64,000 bases of DNA from Molossus alvarezi (Eukaryota > Chordata > Mammalia > Chiroptera > Molossidae): positions 97,082,591 to 97,146,590 of the forward strand of contig CM073890.1 in the NCBI GenBank assembly GCA_037176705.1, written 5' to 3'. Below the pieces are notes generated by a model that saw only the letters and a program-made list of their open reading frames with translations, had not been told where the DNA came from and made no database searches. Each line of letters begins with the position of its first letter. The first letter of the stretch is position 1. The translations under genes were made by a program, and so were the position numbers. Shown piece after piece: positions 49,927-58,944 of this stretch.

Positions 49927-50671
49927 CACCCCTATTTCTAATAATTCACCCTTATTAGACAAAGCATTATTATTATAGCACTATTTTTTTTTTTTTGGCA
50001 AAACAAAGGATAAAACTATGAGACTTTTACTTGTTTATACATATAGAAATGACAGATTCCCTTCTCAAAGGTTCAAAGAGGGAATTATATTGGCACATTA
50101 GTATTCAAAGGTAATTCAATTAAACCAAACAGACAAAGTACCCAGGAATCTCCACATTTCTAGACTTGACCTTGCATGTCAAAATAAAGACATGTAGGTT
50201 GTCTTTTAAAAGAACCACTTTCAAACCTGATACCTGCAATACCATGACATTTTTGAATGTCTAGATATACTAAAGTGAATCTTTTAATATTCTGGTGCCC
50301 ACAAAAGCTAACTTCTAATATTTCCAGGTGAGACTGTTACAAGTAAAATAATAACAATCAGGATCTAACCGAAAATAAACTGCTATGTGCCTTCACATTC
50401 AAATTTCAGAAGCTAAAAAATATCCAGTTAATAATAATACTTTAGAGTTTCTACTTATTTATAAAACTCACATTCAACAAAGTTTATGGCTCAGATAGGG
50501 TGCTGTGGCAGCAGTTCAGAACCTTACTTCTAATTATATTTTCAACAAAATGCATTGCTTCTGGCCTTAAAATAATTTACTATTACAATCGAAAGGCAAT
50601 CCATAATGTCAAAATATGAATATAAAACGTCTCCCCAAGTTTAGCTGACTTAACATCTGCTATTCTTTTAC

Positions 50672-50699
50672 AGCAGCACGGCGTCTTTAGAAACAAGCA
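50672..50699 (-). promoter_or_regulatory. Four intronic YGCY motifs downstream of the MBNL1 exon
   Basis: Sense-strand YGCY tetramers occur at 50699-50696, 50683-50680, 50678-50675 and 50675-50672, about 400 nt into the intron. The group includes TGCTGCT. It is a smaller counterpart of the exonic cluster; a splicing role is inferred only. Confidence 0.4.
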
Positions 50700-51094
50700 A
50701 AATCAAATCATCTTCATTCAGCTCCTGCCATGGCCCTGTACAGAATCTATGCTACACTCAACGTATGTACATTTACTATTCCTATAGGTAGACACTGACT
50801 CTTATTACACACACTGACTTATTACTACGCTAAAAAACAAGCTGACTCTTTTTGCTCTAGGAAAAAAAAAAATTGTAGCATTAAAGGACTGATCAAGTTA
50901 TTCATAACAAACAAGTCTGACCAGTCTTGGTTCTATTGGTTCTCATTCAAGTCCCCCAACCCCAGCATCATCTATAAGAACACACTGTGGAACTGAACTA
51001 TTAACAAAGCAATCCATAATTCCAAACTCAGTGAACTCTGTGTCCATACCCCCTTCATTCAATTATTGCGTATCCTTAAAATAATATAATATTT

Positions 51095-51103
51095 ACTCAC
51101 TTT
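51095..51103 (-). promoter_or_regulatory. MBNL1: MBNL1 splice donor after codon 58
   Basis: In the sense direction the junction reads AAA|GTGAGT, with the intron starting at 51100. It is a strong match to the U1 consensus at intron positions 1-6. The cut falls between codons (phase 0) exactly where the known MBNL1 protein continues with Gly-Arg-Cys of finger 2. Confidence 0.93.
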
Positions 51104-51274
51104 CAATGAATCAAAGCAGGCGATTACTCGTCCATTTTCAACTTGGCAGCTTTTCGAAGGATGTGCAAATTTACATTCCGTGTCTGGCCGTGAGCAAGTC
51201 CCCCTTTGGAACTCTCTACATACTTCCAGTGTTAGCCATTTTGTGTCCCGAATTGGTGCGACACTAACAGCCAT
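51101..51274 (-). CDS. MBNL1: MBNL1 first coding exon (N-terminal 58 residues, partial gene)
   Basis: MBNL1 is an RNA-binding alternative-splicing regulator acting in nucleus and cytoplasm on YGCY motifs; sequestration by expanded CUG repeats underlies myotonic dystrophy. The 58 codons here begin [20 protein letters not shown] and end FDSLK. The first CCCH finger is complete: C19, C27, C34, H38 (C-X7-C-X6-C-X3-H). C53 is the first ligand of finger 2, which is completed by the next exon outside the window. The start is the ATG at 51274-51272 in a good context (A at -3, G at +4), with an in-frame TAA three codons upstream. The frame leaves the exon in phase 0 at a GTGAGT donor; without splicing it would run on into a short intronic tail. 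The set [25 protein letters not shown] distinguishes MBNL1 from MBNL2 (Q in CRQFQ, SDEE) and MBNL3. Residue 6 is Ala, where I recall Thr in human MBNL1. No frameshift or stop is seen, so this is a genuine exon and not a retrocopy. Confidence 0.97.
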
Positions 51275-51324
51275 GTTTAGATTTTACAGGTAGTTAAAAT
51301 TTTCAGTGAAACCAACAAACCCAA

Positions 51325-51357
51325 CCCCCCCGGAAAAAAAAAAAAGAAAAAAAAAAA
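51325..51357 (-). repeat. U-tract and G7 run in the MBNL1 leader
   Basis: The plus strand has C7GG followed by A12GA11. In the mRNA this is a near-continuous U tract followed by CC and G7, ending about 50 nt before the start codon. Homopolymers of this size may vary between individuals or be miscounted. Confidence 0.85.
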
Positions 51358-51573
51358 CAGCAACTACCAAAAAATAAAATAAAATGCTGAACTGACAAAA
51401 CTGTAAAATGATGATGAAAATGTCCCCTCCAAAATACTTTTCCCCCACTCCCTGCTTTAAAAGTACATGGGAAATTGTGTTGTCGATATCAAGGAAAAGA
51501 TCTCCCACTAGAAATTCACAGCATGAAACTGTTAATTCAAAGAGGTTTTGGTTTTTAGAGAAATACTAGGATC

Positions 51574-51669
51574 TTAAGTAGATGAATGTTTAAAAGTAGG
51601 GCCTCGAATCAGCCTTGTGCTCTCAGGAACCCCGTCCCAGTGCCAATTTTGAGCCCAAAATGCAAGCAT
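51574..51669 (-). other. 31-codon upstream ORF in the MBNL1 leader
   Basis: ATG at 51669-51667, stop TAA ending at 51574; the peptide begins MLAFWAQNWHW. It is the only upstream ATG frame of notable length, ending 299 nt before the MBNL1 start codon. The context is weak (T at -3, C at +4). I recognise no domain; a regulatory role is possible but only inferred. Cross-species conservation of start, stop and length would be the deciding evidence. Confidence 0.5.
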
Positions 51670-52022
51670 GAAAACGTGGCAGACCCCTGGACACCGATTT
51701 TCCAAGCTGCTTTCAGCAAAGTTGTCTGAAAGGGAATCTCCTCACAGCTGAATTTGCAATGGAGTTTGGTGGTGCAATCGGTATTGATTAGTTTGGCATA
51801 GACAGATGCAGCAGTTTAGAGCAAAATCGAGAAAATGATTTTTTTTTTCCTCCTTGATTTCCTGGCAGAAGATATCTTAGTTTTTTCAGCAAACTTTTCT
51901 TTTAAAACTAAAGCAGCCTAGGGCAATGCCAGATACTTAGAGCTTTTCTCTTGATTATAAGTAGAAATGGGGGTGTCTGGGCTAGAGGTGGAGGGCGGAT
52001 GTGCTGTCGTCACAGTCTAGCT

Positions 52023-52093
52023 GGCAGCAAGCAAGGCAAAAGCAGAGACTGCTCTAGAAGCGGTTCCAAGCAGCAGAGACGTCAGGAAAGGCA
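52023..52093 (-). promoter_or_regulatory. Cluster of nine YGCY motifs (MBNL-type binding sites) at exon start
   Basis: On the sense strand nine YGCY tetramers fall in 71 nt: at 52093-52090, 52075-52072, 52072-52069, 52062-52059, 52044-52041, 52038-52035, 52033-52030, 52029-52026 and 52026-52023. They lie 15-85 nt inside the exon. YGCY clusters are the established MBNL recognition pattern, and MBNL bound in or upstream of an exon usually represses it. Combined with reports of MBNL1 autoregulation through this exon, this is a credible self-repression element. Motif positions are direct; function is inference. Confidence 0.65.
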
Positions 52094-52108
52094 CTTCTTA
52101 GTACCAAC

Positions 52109-52133
52109 CTGTAGAAAAAAGAGATAGGTTAAG
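52109..52133 (-). promoter_or_regulatory. MBNL1: MBNL1 exon 3' splice site with branch point
   Basis: The sense strand reads CTTAACCTATCTC, then T6CTACAG, with exon GTTGGT following. CTTAAC at 52133-52128 matches the branch-site consensus; the likely branch A is 52129, 21 nt before exon position 52108. The pyrimidine tract between them is short but good. This supports the exon start at 52108. Confidence 0.85.
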
Positions 52134-52238
52134 ATTTACTAAGTAGCACTTCACAGATGTCCTACAGTCTCACAACCTTGCCATGTGCTACCAGACTAAG
52201 TCATATTCATGTCAGCCTGCTCTCGCACTCTCTCTTTC

Positions 52239-52270
52239 ACGTGCACGCACACACACACGCACACACTCAC
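52239..52270 (-). repeat. GU-rich (CA/GT) tract upstream of the MBNL1 exon
   Basis: The plus strand is CA-rich with CACG interruptions, so the MBNL1 pre-mRNA carries a UGUGUG-rich tract about 130-160 nt upstream of the 3' splice site. Such tracts are binding platforms for CELF-family proteins and TDP-43. It may equally be a neutral dinucleotide microsatellite. Confidence 0.6.
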
Positions 52271-53865
52271 AATACTTACAGTGAGGCATATTGCAGCCAG
52301 CCATCGTAGATTTATTAAAAAAAGGGGCCGTTTCCCCTTGTGAAGCAATGCATGATAGAGAGATAACCAATCACAGATAGTGTTGCAGCAATATTCTGGG
52401 CAGAAAGCCAATAGTGTGGGTTGTCTTATGAAAGGTCGCGCCTGTCAGACGTTCATTACTATGCTATAAGCACAGAAAATGTCCATCAGATGTGACTTAT
52501 TCCACTGCAAGAGGACGAGCATGTGGGTTTTGAATTTACCCAACATGCAGTTAGTGGACTAAACCATGTTAGTTTCAAAACAGCTTCTAAGACAAGTCCG
52601 AGCACTTGAAGATCATGACCGGGGACGGGGAGAAAAGCAAGGTTTAAAAAATCGCAGCTGACTTCCAAGCTGCTTTCCCTCCGGCTCTGTGCAGGGACTG
52701 GCACTGAACAGCCTGCTCCTGCTGTCCTGACACGTGAATAAAAAAGGAAAGGGGTGTTTACAAATGGTACATTCTCCTGACCTATCCAATTCACTTCCTT
52801 CTGAAGCCCAAGTCCTGCCCCTCCACTGAAAGCAGCCTCATACTGTAAAACTATTCCATTCAGCCGGCAGACACTTTGTCAATATATCACAGGCAGGCGA
52901 GATATGAACAAAAGCATCCTTTATTCGTACATTTTTTAAGCAGAAGCTGAGGTCATGTGGGGAAAATAAGGAGTGCAGTGTTGTCAGTGTGTCTGGCAAA
53001 TCTGAAGTCAACCTCGAGGGAGAAAGTGATTCCATTGCAGAAACATTAAATATTAAGTGAGCAATTTGATTTGGGCAGCACGATGCACTTCAGGGGTGCT
53101 GGTGAAGCTGGAGGTTGGGGGTGGGGGATCCCCTATTGCCTACTGATCTATTACCTTAGCCATGCAAGACTGCTCCTTATAGCAAGGCATTTTTGCTTTC
53201 AGCAACTTACTTTCTCTCTCAGGCAAATGGAAAAACTTTCAGAAAATGCTTAGTAGTTACAGAAACAAAAGTATGCATTTCCCCTTATGAATGTTACCAA
53301 CAAAGTAAACAAGGTTTTAATAACTCTGAAAGTTTCATACTCCAAAGAGGCAATGATACAGTATAATAAATAGTGTTTGATTATACTTCTTCAAGGGCCA
53401 AAGATACGGTATCTTTGGCATATGGTACATTTATAATTTGGACATCAGAATATGGACTATAATACAAAATTGTAATTTAATCAGAATATAGAATATGGAC
53501 ATACATTTATATTGGCACGAATACCTAGCAAATTTTTTTTTATTTTATTTTAGGATGAATACTGTCATTTTTAACATTAATTTTTAAAAATCCTACCAGA
53601 TACTTGACTACAACTCTTAAGAAAAGATAAAAAAGAACCAAGTCATACCAATGCTCAAGAAATAGTTTTGTTTTCAGAAGTTTTTTGGTCCTAATTCCGA
53701 CTTACATCACAACAAAGCCAAGTCCGTCATAAACGCTAAGAGTCATCCACCTTCCTGAATCTCTGCCTGAGTCAGAATCTCTCAGCTACCTCATGCCTTG
53801 AGCATGCACCACACCTGAGTCAACAATCATTTTTGTCCTTCCCACTACTCTAGAAATGCCTCACC
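52271..53865. other. Repeat-poor intronic DNA upstream of the MBNL1 exon
   Basis: No clear interspersed repeat. Contains open frames of no recognisable type and a few CpGs around 52590-52690. A non-coding 5' exon here cannot be excluded, but I see no strong donor-acceptor pair. Confidence 0.45.
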
Positions 53866-53869
53866 TGCA

Positions 53870-54115
53870 ACCATTCCCTTCCTGTAAAGCCAGCTAAGAG
53901 GTCACTTCCTCCAAGAAGCTTCCAAGATGCCACTTCTCCATCTGCATCCATGTATTAACACTGCCTCCTCTGAACTACAACACTGTACCCGACACTGTGT
54001 CTGAGTTCCTTATAGGTCGGATCCACTAGACTACGTGTCCCAATGGCAGAAATAATCTTACTCATCTCAGAAACCCTAGCATAGTAATGAAAAATAGATG
54101 GATGTCCATGAATGT
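53870..54115 (+). repeat. L2 3' region, forward
   Basis: TCACTTCCTCCAAGAAGCTTCCAAGATGCC, CACTAGACTACGTGTCCCAATGGCAG and GAAAAATAGATGGATGTCCATGAATG follow the forward L2 3' end. Confidence 0.82.
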
Positions 54116-54944
54116 GGGTAAATCAAATGATCGTTCACTGTATCTGGACTGGAATTATCTCTAGGGCACAAAAATGCACCAACACACCTATGAACACACC
54201 CATATAAAAATATAAGTGAACACAACGCGCGAATACAATCACACACTTGAGCACACACATCCATCACTGCGTCTATGCGTGACCCTCCCACCCAGGTCTC
54301 AGGCCCACCCACTGTCCAGGACTTCACACAGCTCCCTCTCACACTCCACACAGCAGCTTTTCCAAAACATCGTCACTCCCCAGTTTCTCCTCCTCCGTGC
54401 GCCTCTCACTATTCGGTGGATGATCTTATAGGTCACAAATATTTCATGATCAAAATAGTGGCTCTCGGGCATGCACTCTCTCGCCTTCTTGCCACCCACT
54501 GCTCAAGTTCCAGTCTTCTCAGTCCCCCAGGAGTGTTCCCTTCCCCTGCCCACAGTTAAGCTTCTACCTTGACTCACTCCTTCTCAAGACTTCTTTCCCC
54601 TTATACCCCCTCTCTATATGAACTTTCCCTCAGTTCTTTCTTAGCCCTCAAAGGGAGGAAGGAACTCTAGAATGGAGACAGTGGCCCGGCAGGGCAAGGG
54701 GACCCTGCTGGCTCTGTGTGCTCCTCTCCCGAAGGCTCTTATTCTGCCACTCGCAGACAAATGTACTTCTGTATTCCTACATGCTGTATTCCTGCTGCTT
54801 CCTCTCCCGCTCACTTGGGAATCTGTATCAGTGTGACCTTCACACCTCTTACGTGACCCTCAGCCACAGCCCTCAATGATCCTGTAAAAGCTAAAACCAA
54901 AGACTTTACTTGACCTGTAATGCCATTTACAACTCCCTCTTTCA

Positions 54945-55205
54945 TTTTGTAAAATTTTATTTTTCAGTTAACAGTTTACATTCAGTATTATTGTGTGTTA
55001 GTTTCATGTATATAGCATAATGGTTAGACAATCATATACTTTACAAAGTGGTCTCCCCGATATTGCAAGTGCCTACCTGGTACCACCTGGCATTACAGTA
55101 TTATTGACTATATTCCCTATGCTGTACTGTATATCCCCGTGACTAATCTGTAACTACCAACTTCTACTTAATCCCATCTATCTGATAACTTCCCCTTTCT
55201 GGAAC
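54945..55205. repeat. L1M fragment
   Basis: ATAATGGTTAGACAATCATATACTTTACAAAGTGGTC, TTATTGACTATATTCCCTATGCTGTACTGTATATCCCCGTGAC and GTAACTACCAACTTCTACTTAATCCC are characteristic of an untranslated segment of older L1 elements. Orientation not assigned. Confidence 0.8.
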
Positions 55206-55379
55206 CTTTCCCCTGGTCTTGAACTGACACATTCTATCCTGGTTTCTCCCAGGGCTGCACCTGCCCTCGTAGGGAGGAGCTGTAAGGAGCTGGGAGTACT
55301 CTGGGCACAGGCCAGCTGCTGGGGCTCCTGGGACTGGTTACCTGCTAACCTTTTGCTTGATTTGACACATACTTCCTCA

Positions 55380-55840
55380 TCCCTTCAATTCGGCAAATCC
55401 CTTCTCCTTGTTTAAACTGCTATTCAAACACCACCTTCCCCCTACGGCTGGCCCAGCTATGGAAAACATTATTTCATCTCAGAATAGTCTCAGTACTTTG
55501 TATCTCTTGCTTTTTTTGCTACCCAGATTATAAAATCCCTGACAACAGGGTTTATCACAATGTTTTACCAAGCACCTAGAACATAATAGATTTTCTCTTT
55601 ATTGATATTAGAGAGAAAGGAAGGGAGAGGGAGAGATAGAAACATCAATGAGAGAGACATCCATTGGTCGCTTCCTGCAGGCCCCCCCCCCCCCGGGGAT
55701 CAGGCCCACAACCTGGGCATGTGCCCGGACTTGGAATCAAACCCGTGACCTCTTGGTGCATGGGTTGATGCTCAACCATTGAGCCACACCAGCCAGACCA
55801 TAATAGATTTTTTAAATGTTTGATAAATATTATTCAATCT
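55380..55840 (+). repeat. L2 3' end, split by Ves
   Basis: TTAAACTGCTATTCAAACACCACCTTCC, CAGATTATAAAATCCCTGACAACAGGG and ACCAAGCACCTAGAACATAATAG run up to the Ves at 55595; TTTGATAAATATT follows it. This is forward L2. Confidence 0.85.
55595..55798 (-). mobile_element. Ves SINE (AAGTCAATAAA class), nested in L2
   Basis: Reverse copy with a C14 run from 55682, GAATCAAACCCGTGACCTC, and head complement GAGCCACACCAGCCAGAC. Exact 13-bp target duplication CATAATAGATTTT at 55582-55594 and 55799-55811. The flanks join into one L2 3' end. Confidence 0.95.
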
Positions 55841-57400
55841 GATTATAATAAACATCAGCATGATCTTCGGGGTCCATACTGATTTGACTAAATTAACAAT
55901 ATCAGATTATCTTTCTATTTGCTTAAATAAGAATTTCAGGGGAAACTGAAAATCTTCATAACTGAGAATATTTTGGTAAATTAAGATTTTAAGGATCTGG
56001 ATTAATTCTGCATTCCCAAAACATTATTTCCACTAGTGATGGATTTTTGTTCTACAGAACAATATTGAAACATATGTGGGTAATGTCCAGACTGTGAGAA
56101 TTCTTGCAAACACATCTGCCCTAGAAATATGTATTGTTTATAAACAGTTATTAAAGGAAATATTGCTACTGAAAAGATATTTATTAGTAGACAAATTGTT
56201 TCAAAGGTAAATTTCTGACCTATATTTCAACGTATTAAAATAAACTTCCCTTAACAACAACCAGAAAAAAGATTAGGGAATTTAATAGTTTTGCAATGAC
56301 AATCAAACTGTTTAAAACCTGCCTAACAACAAGCCCTCTATAGATCGAATACCAAACACTCAACTACAGAGCTCCTCACACTATGCGACCTGTTCTACAA
56401 ACAAGTATATTCCGCCACAAGAACCAAAAACCAATTTCTCCTTGAGTGATATCAGAAATCACATATATTTTTCACTTTAAGATATGAAGGGGAACATAAA
56501 GAGGGAAAACAGGAAATGTAAAAATAGAGGAAAGGAAGTCAAAAAGGTTCAAGGATTAAGTTTTTAAAAATTGTGGAAAATTACTGATAATTACTCATAG
56601 TAATTGATATATATTAGCATTAAACTGACAGTGGACATCTTCATATAAATATCTACTTAAGGGTTATATACATACTTCAATAGAGAATAAATGGACACTT
56701 ACAAGGTATGAGACTAAGATTCTATTTTGGAGAAAGAATGTCTTCTTGAAGCAAGGTTAAATTTCTTAGTCACATATATATATGAATCATTTCAGTTCTT
56801 CTGAACCAAAATATAGGCAGATTGGTCCCATTACATCCCAGAGTGGTTAGCTAGGAATTTTAGGGACTTTTTTTTCATAGCTTTCAATTTCTGAAATAGG
56901 TTACATATTGAGGAAGTTAACTGAGTGATTATTTGAGGGAGCTTTCTTATTTACTAAGACAATTTTAATCAACTGAAAGAGATGTCCAACTTCACCGTAT
57001 ACATTTGGAGAGAACAGGAAGGAGCCCCTTGCCCCAAATATAACTTCTCACCCCCTTCACCAGCGCCCACAAGTCCATAATTAGCAATGCATTGCTTCAG
57101 TAATTTATTTAATGCAGTAAGTAAATAGATAGATGATAAATCAGTATGTTTATTTTGGAAAATTAGTAATTTACTAAGTTAGTTCTTGGAACAATTTTGC
57201 CCAGGGTCTGTCCCAAATATTAACAGATTTCAGTATACAACCAACTAAGCATTTCTGAAGGCTGTATAGCCATTTCTCTGCTCACTGTGTTACTAAATAA
57301 AGTAACAAAGCTGCTATTTATTACATGGGGAAAACTGTAGTCCGAATGAGTTAATGCAGTCTTCAGCAGTATTCAACTCCATGTAACAAAGAGCTGAGGT
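55841..57400. other. Unique intronic DNA, nothing recognised
   Basis: AT-rich with no gene or clear repeat. Confidence 0.5.
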
Positions 57401-57645
57401 CAGTGTTTCTCAGCCAGGGGTAAGCACACTACTGGTAGCACATGGCAATTTTAAGTGATACAGAAACAACTTCATTTTAACAGATGCATCATAATGCTAA
57501 AACGACCCATCACGCCTGTGATTACACAGGTAGTATAGTTTAGGAAAGAGACTAACGTTTAATAAAAAGAATTTTAAAAATAAGACTAAGTAAAATATTG
57601 GCAAAAATCATGGAGATATGCAAAGGACTGGTTTTAGAAACACTG
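57401..57645. mobile_element. hAT-like MITE
   Basis: The 245-bp segment begins CAGTGTTTCTC and ends AGAAACACTG; the terminal 10 bp are exact inverse repeats in the CAGTG form typical of hAT elements. The interior is AT-rich with no ORF. The flanking octamers (GCTGAGGT and CTAAGAAA) do not match, so the duplication has decayed or the border is off by a base. I cannot name the family. Confidence 0.65.
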
Positions 57646-58214
57646 CTAAGAAAATAAGATAACTTTCAACCACACATCGTCTGGAACGGCAGAGCAACTG
57701 TCAATGTGGCCTGCTGGTCAACACGCTGCAAGGTGTTATGGGTGACAACCTGCTGCCCAGAAAAGAAAGGTGGTGTTTACCAGCTTAGATGAGTAATCGA
57801 AGGTCTGTCAAAGCATTCCTTTCAAATTCTAATAGGTTTGATTCCCTAAGCATTAAGTGGTCTCTTATTGGGGGGATAAGGGGGGAGCAATGGTTAGGTT
57901 CTGCACTATCCCCAAAGATCAGAATTACAAAAGCAACTAACCAAACTGCACTCACATTAGAAAATTATTTTTGTCCCTTAAGTATGTATATTTAACACAA
58001 AATAAAACATGAAGCCTCTATTCAGAAAATGATTAAAAAGTTAACACTGAATTGATTCCTCTATCAGGCAAAACTTTTAAATTTAAAAGGCTTTAAGATC
58101 ATTAGAAGATACATTTATCACAACAGTTCACTGGACTTTGTATACTAGATCACTAGCTTTGTACCTAAATAAGCTTTAATCTGGTCCCCACTGCAAAGTT
58201 ATCTTAGAAGCTTT

Positions 58215-58516
58215 GTCAGCTCACTTTCAAAAGTATTCAATCAGAGGACCTGAACAGAGAAGTGTCTACTTCTCTCAAGAAGGCATACAGATGGCCAACA
58301 GATATATGAAAAGATGCTCAAGGGAAACAAAAATCAAAACCACAATGAGACCTCTCCTCACACTTGTTAGAATGGCTATTATCAATAAGACAAGTAATAA
58401 CAGAGGGGATGTGGAGAAAAGGGAACCCTTGTACACTGCTGGTGGGAATATAAATTGGTGGAGCCACCATAGAAAACAGTACAGAGGCTCCTCAAAAAAT
58501 TAATAGAGCTATTCTT

Positions 58517-58560
<44 letters not shown>

Positions 58561-58940
58561 GGAATACTACTTAGCCATAAAAAATGAAATGTTTCCTTTT
58601 GCAACAATATGGATGAATCTTGAGAGTATCACGCTACGTGAAATAAGTCAGATAGAAAAGGACAAGAATAATAATTTACTCATATGTGAGATACAGAACA
58701 AAAAGCAACAAACAAATAAAACAAACCCACAGACACAGACAATGATATGGTCATAGCAAAGGAGGAAGGGATTAAGGGGATGACGAAGGAGGGGAGAGGG
58801 TCAAATGGTGACGAAAGCAGACTAGACTTTGGTAGTGGGGACACAATGCAGTATACAGAGGATCTATTAAAAAACTGCAACAAAAAACTGTATGTTTTTG
58901 ACCAATGTTACCCCAGTAAATTTAACTTAAAATATATCTA
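58215..58940 (+). repeat. L1 3' region with ORF2 remnant
   Basis: The first part encodes a broken C-terminal ORF2 stretch ([33 protein letters not shown], then EPLYTAGGN in a shifted context). A (CA)19 run interrupts it and several hundred bases of the usual sequence are missing. It then resumes with GGAATACTACTTAGCCATAAAAAATGAAATG, AATATGGATGAATCTTGAGAG and an L1 3' UTR. The retrotransposon is dead. Confidence 0.92.
58521..58558 (+). repeat. (CA)19 microsatellite inside L1
   Basis: Uninterrupted CA repeats of 38 nt, located exactly where the L1 sequence is missing its middle part. Likely length-variable. Confidence 0.95.
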
Positions 58941-58944
58941 TGCA

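Larger units (their letters stand above)
1..51100 (-). other. MBNL1: MBNL1 intron following the first coding exon (partial)
   Basis: From the GTGAGT donor to the left edge of the window the sequence is AT-rich with stops in all frames, many interspersed repeats and no recognisable exon. The acceptor of this intron is not reached. In mammals this MBNL1 intron is known to be very long, so a 51-kb partial intron is expected. Nested repeats are listed separately. Confidence 0.85.
51101..52108 (-). other. MBNL1: MBNL1 ATG-containing exon (5'UTR plus first coding segment)
   Basis: The exon is 1008 nt by its splice signals: 834 nt of leader followed by 174 nt of coding sequence. The 5' border is the AG at 52110-52109 after a pyrimidine tract; the 3' border is the GT at 51100-51099. 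In the mammalian gene the ATG exon is likewise preceded by distant non-coding 5' exons and followed by a very long intron, which explains why no second exon is found in 51 kb. The leader is AT-rich and ends with a long U-tract and a G7 run shortly before the ATG. Published work on MBNL1 reports that its own protein represses inclusion of this exon. Borders are inferred from consensus only, without transcript evidence. Confidence 0.88.
51275..52108 (-). promoter_or_regulatory. MBNL1: MBNL1 5' leader with four upstream ATGs
   Basis: Read in the sense direction, the leader has ATGs at 51799-51797 (3 codons then TAA), 51669-51667 (31 codons), 51524-51522 (2 codons then TGA) and 51468-51466 (3 codons then TAA). 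All end before the MBNL1 ATG. An in-frame TAA at 51286-51284 lies 9 nt before the start codon. Such a leader would be expected to lower initiation at the main ATG and leave room for reinitiation. Upstream 5' exons that complete the leader are not in the window. Confidence 0.75.

Noticed and set aside
51284..51508. 74-codon frame just upstream of, and in frame with, the MBNL1 ATG
   Set aside because: Its first codon is GTG, not ATG, and it ends at a TAA three codons before the MBNL1 start. Its composition (long Phe/Leu/Val runs) reflects the U-tract. It confirms the MBNL1 start but is not a supported uORF.
58213..58503. 96-codon frame with protein-like content
   Set aside because: Remnant of L1 ORF2 C-terminus, interrupted by a microsatellite; not a gene.
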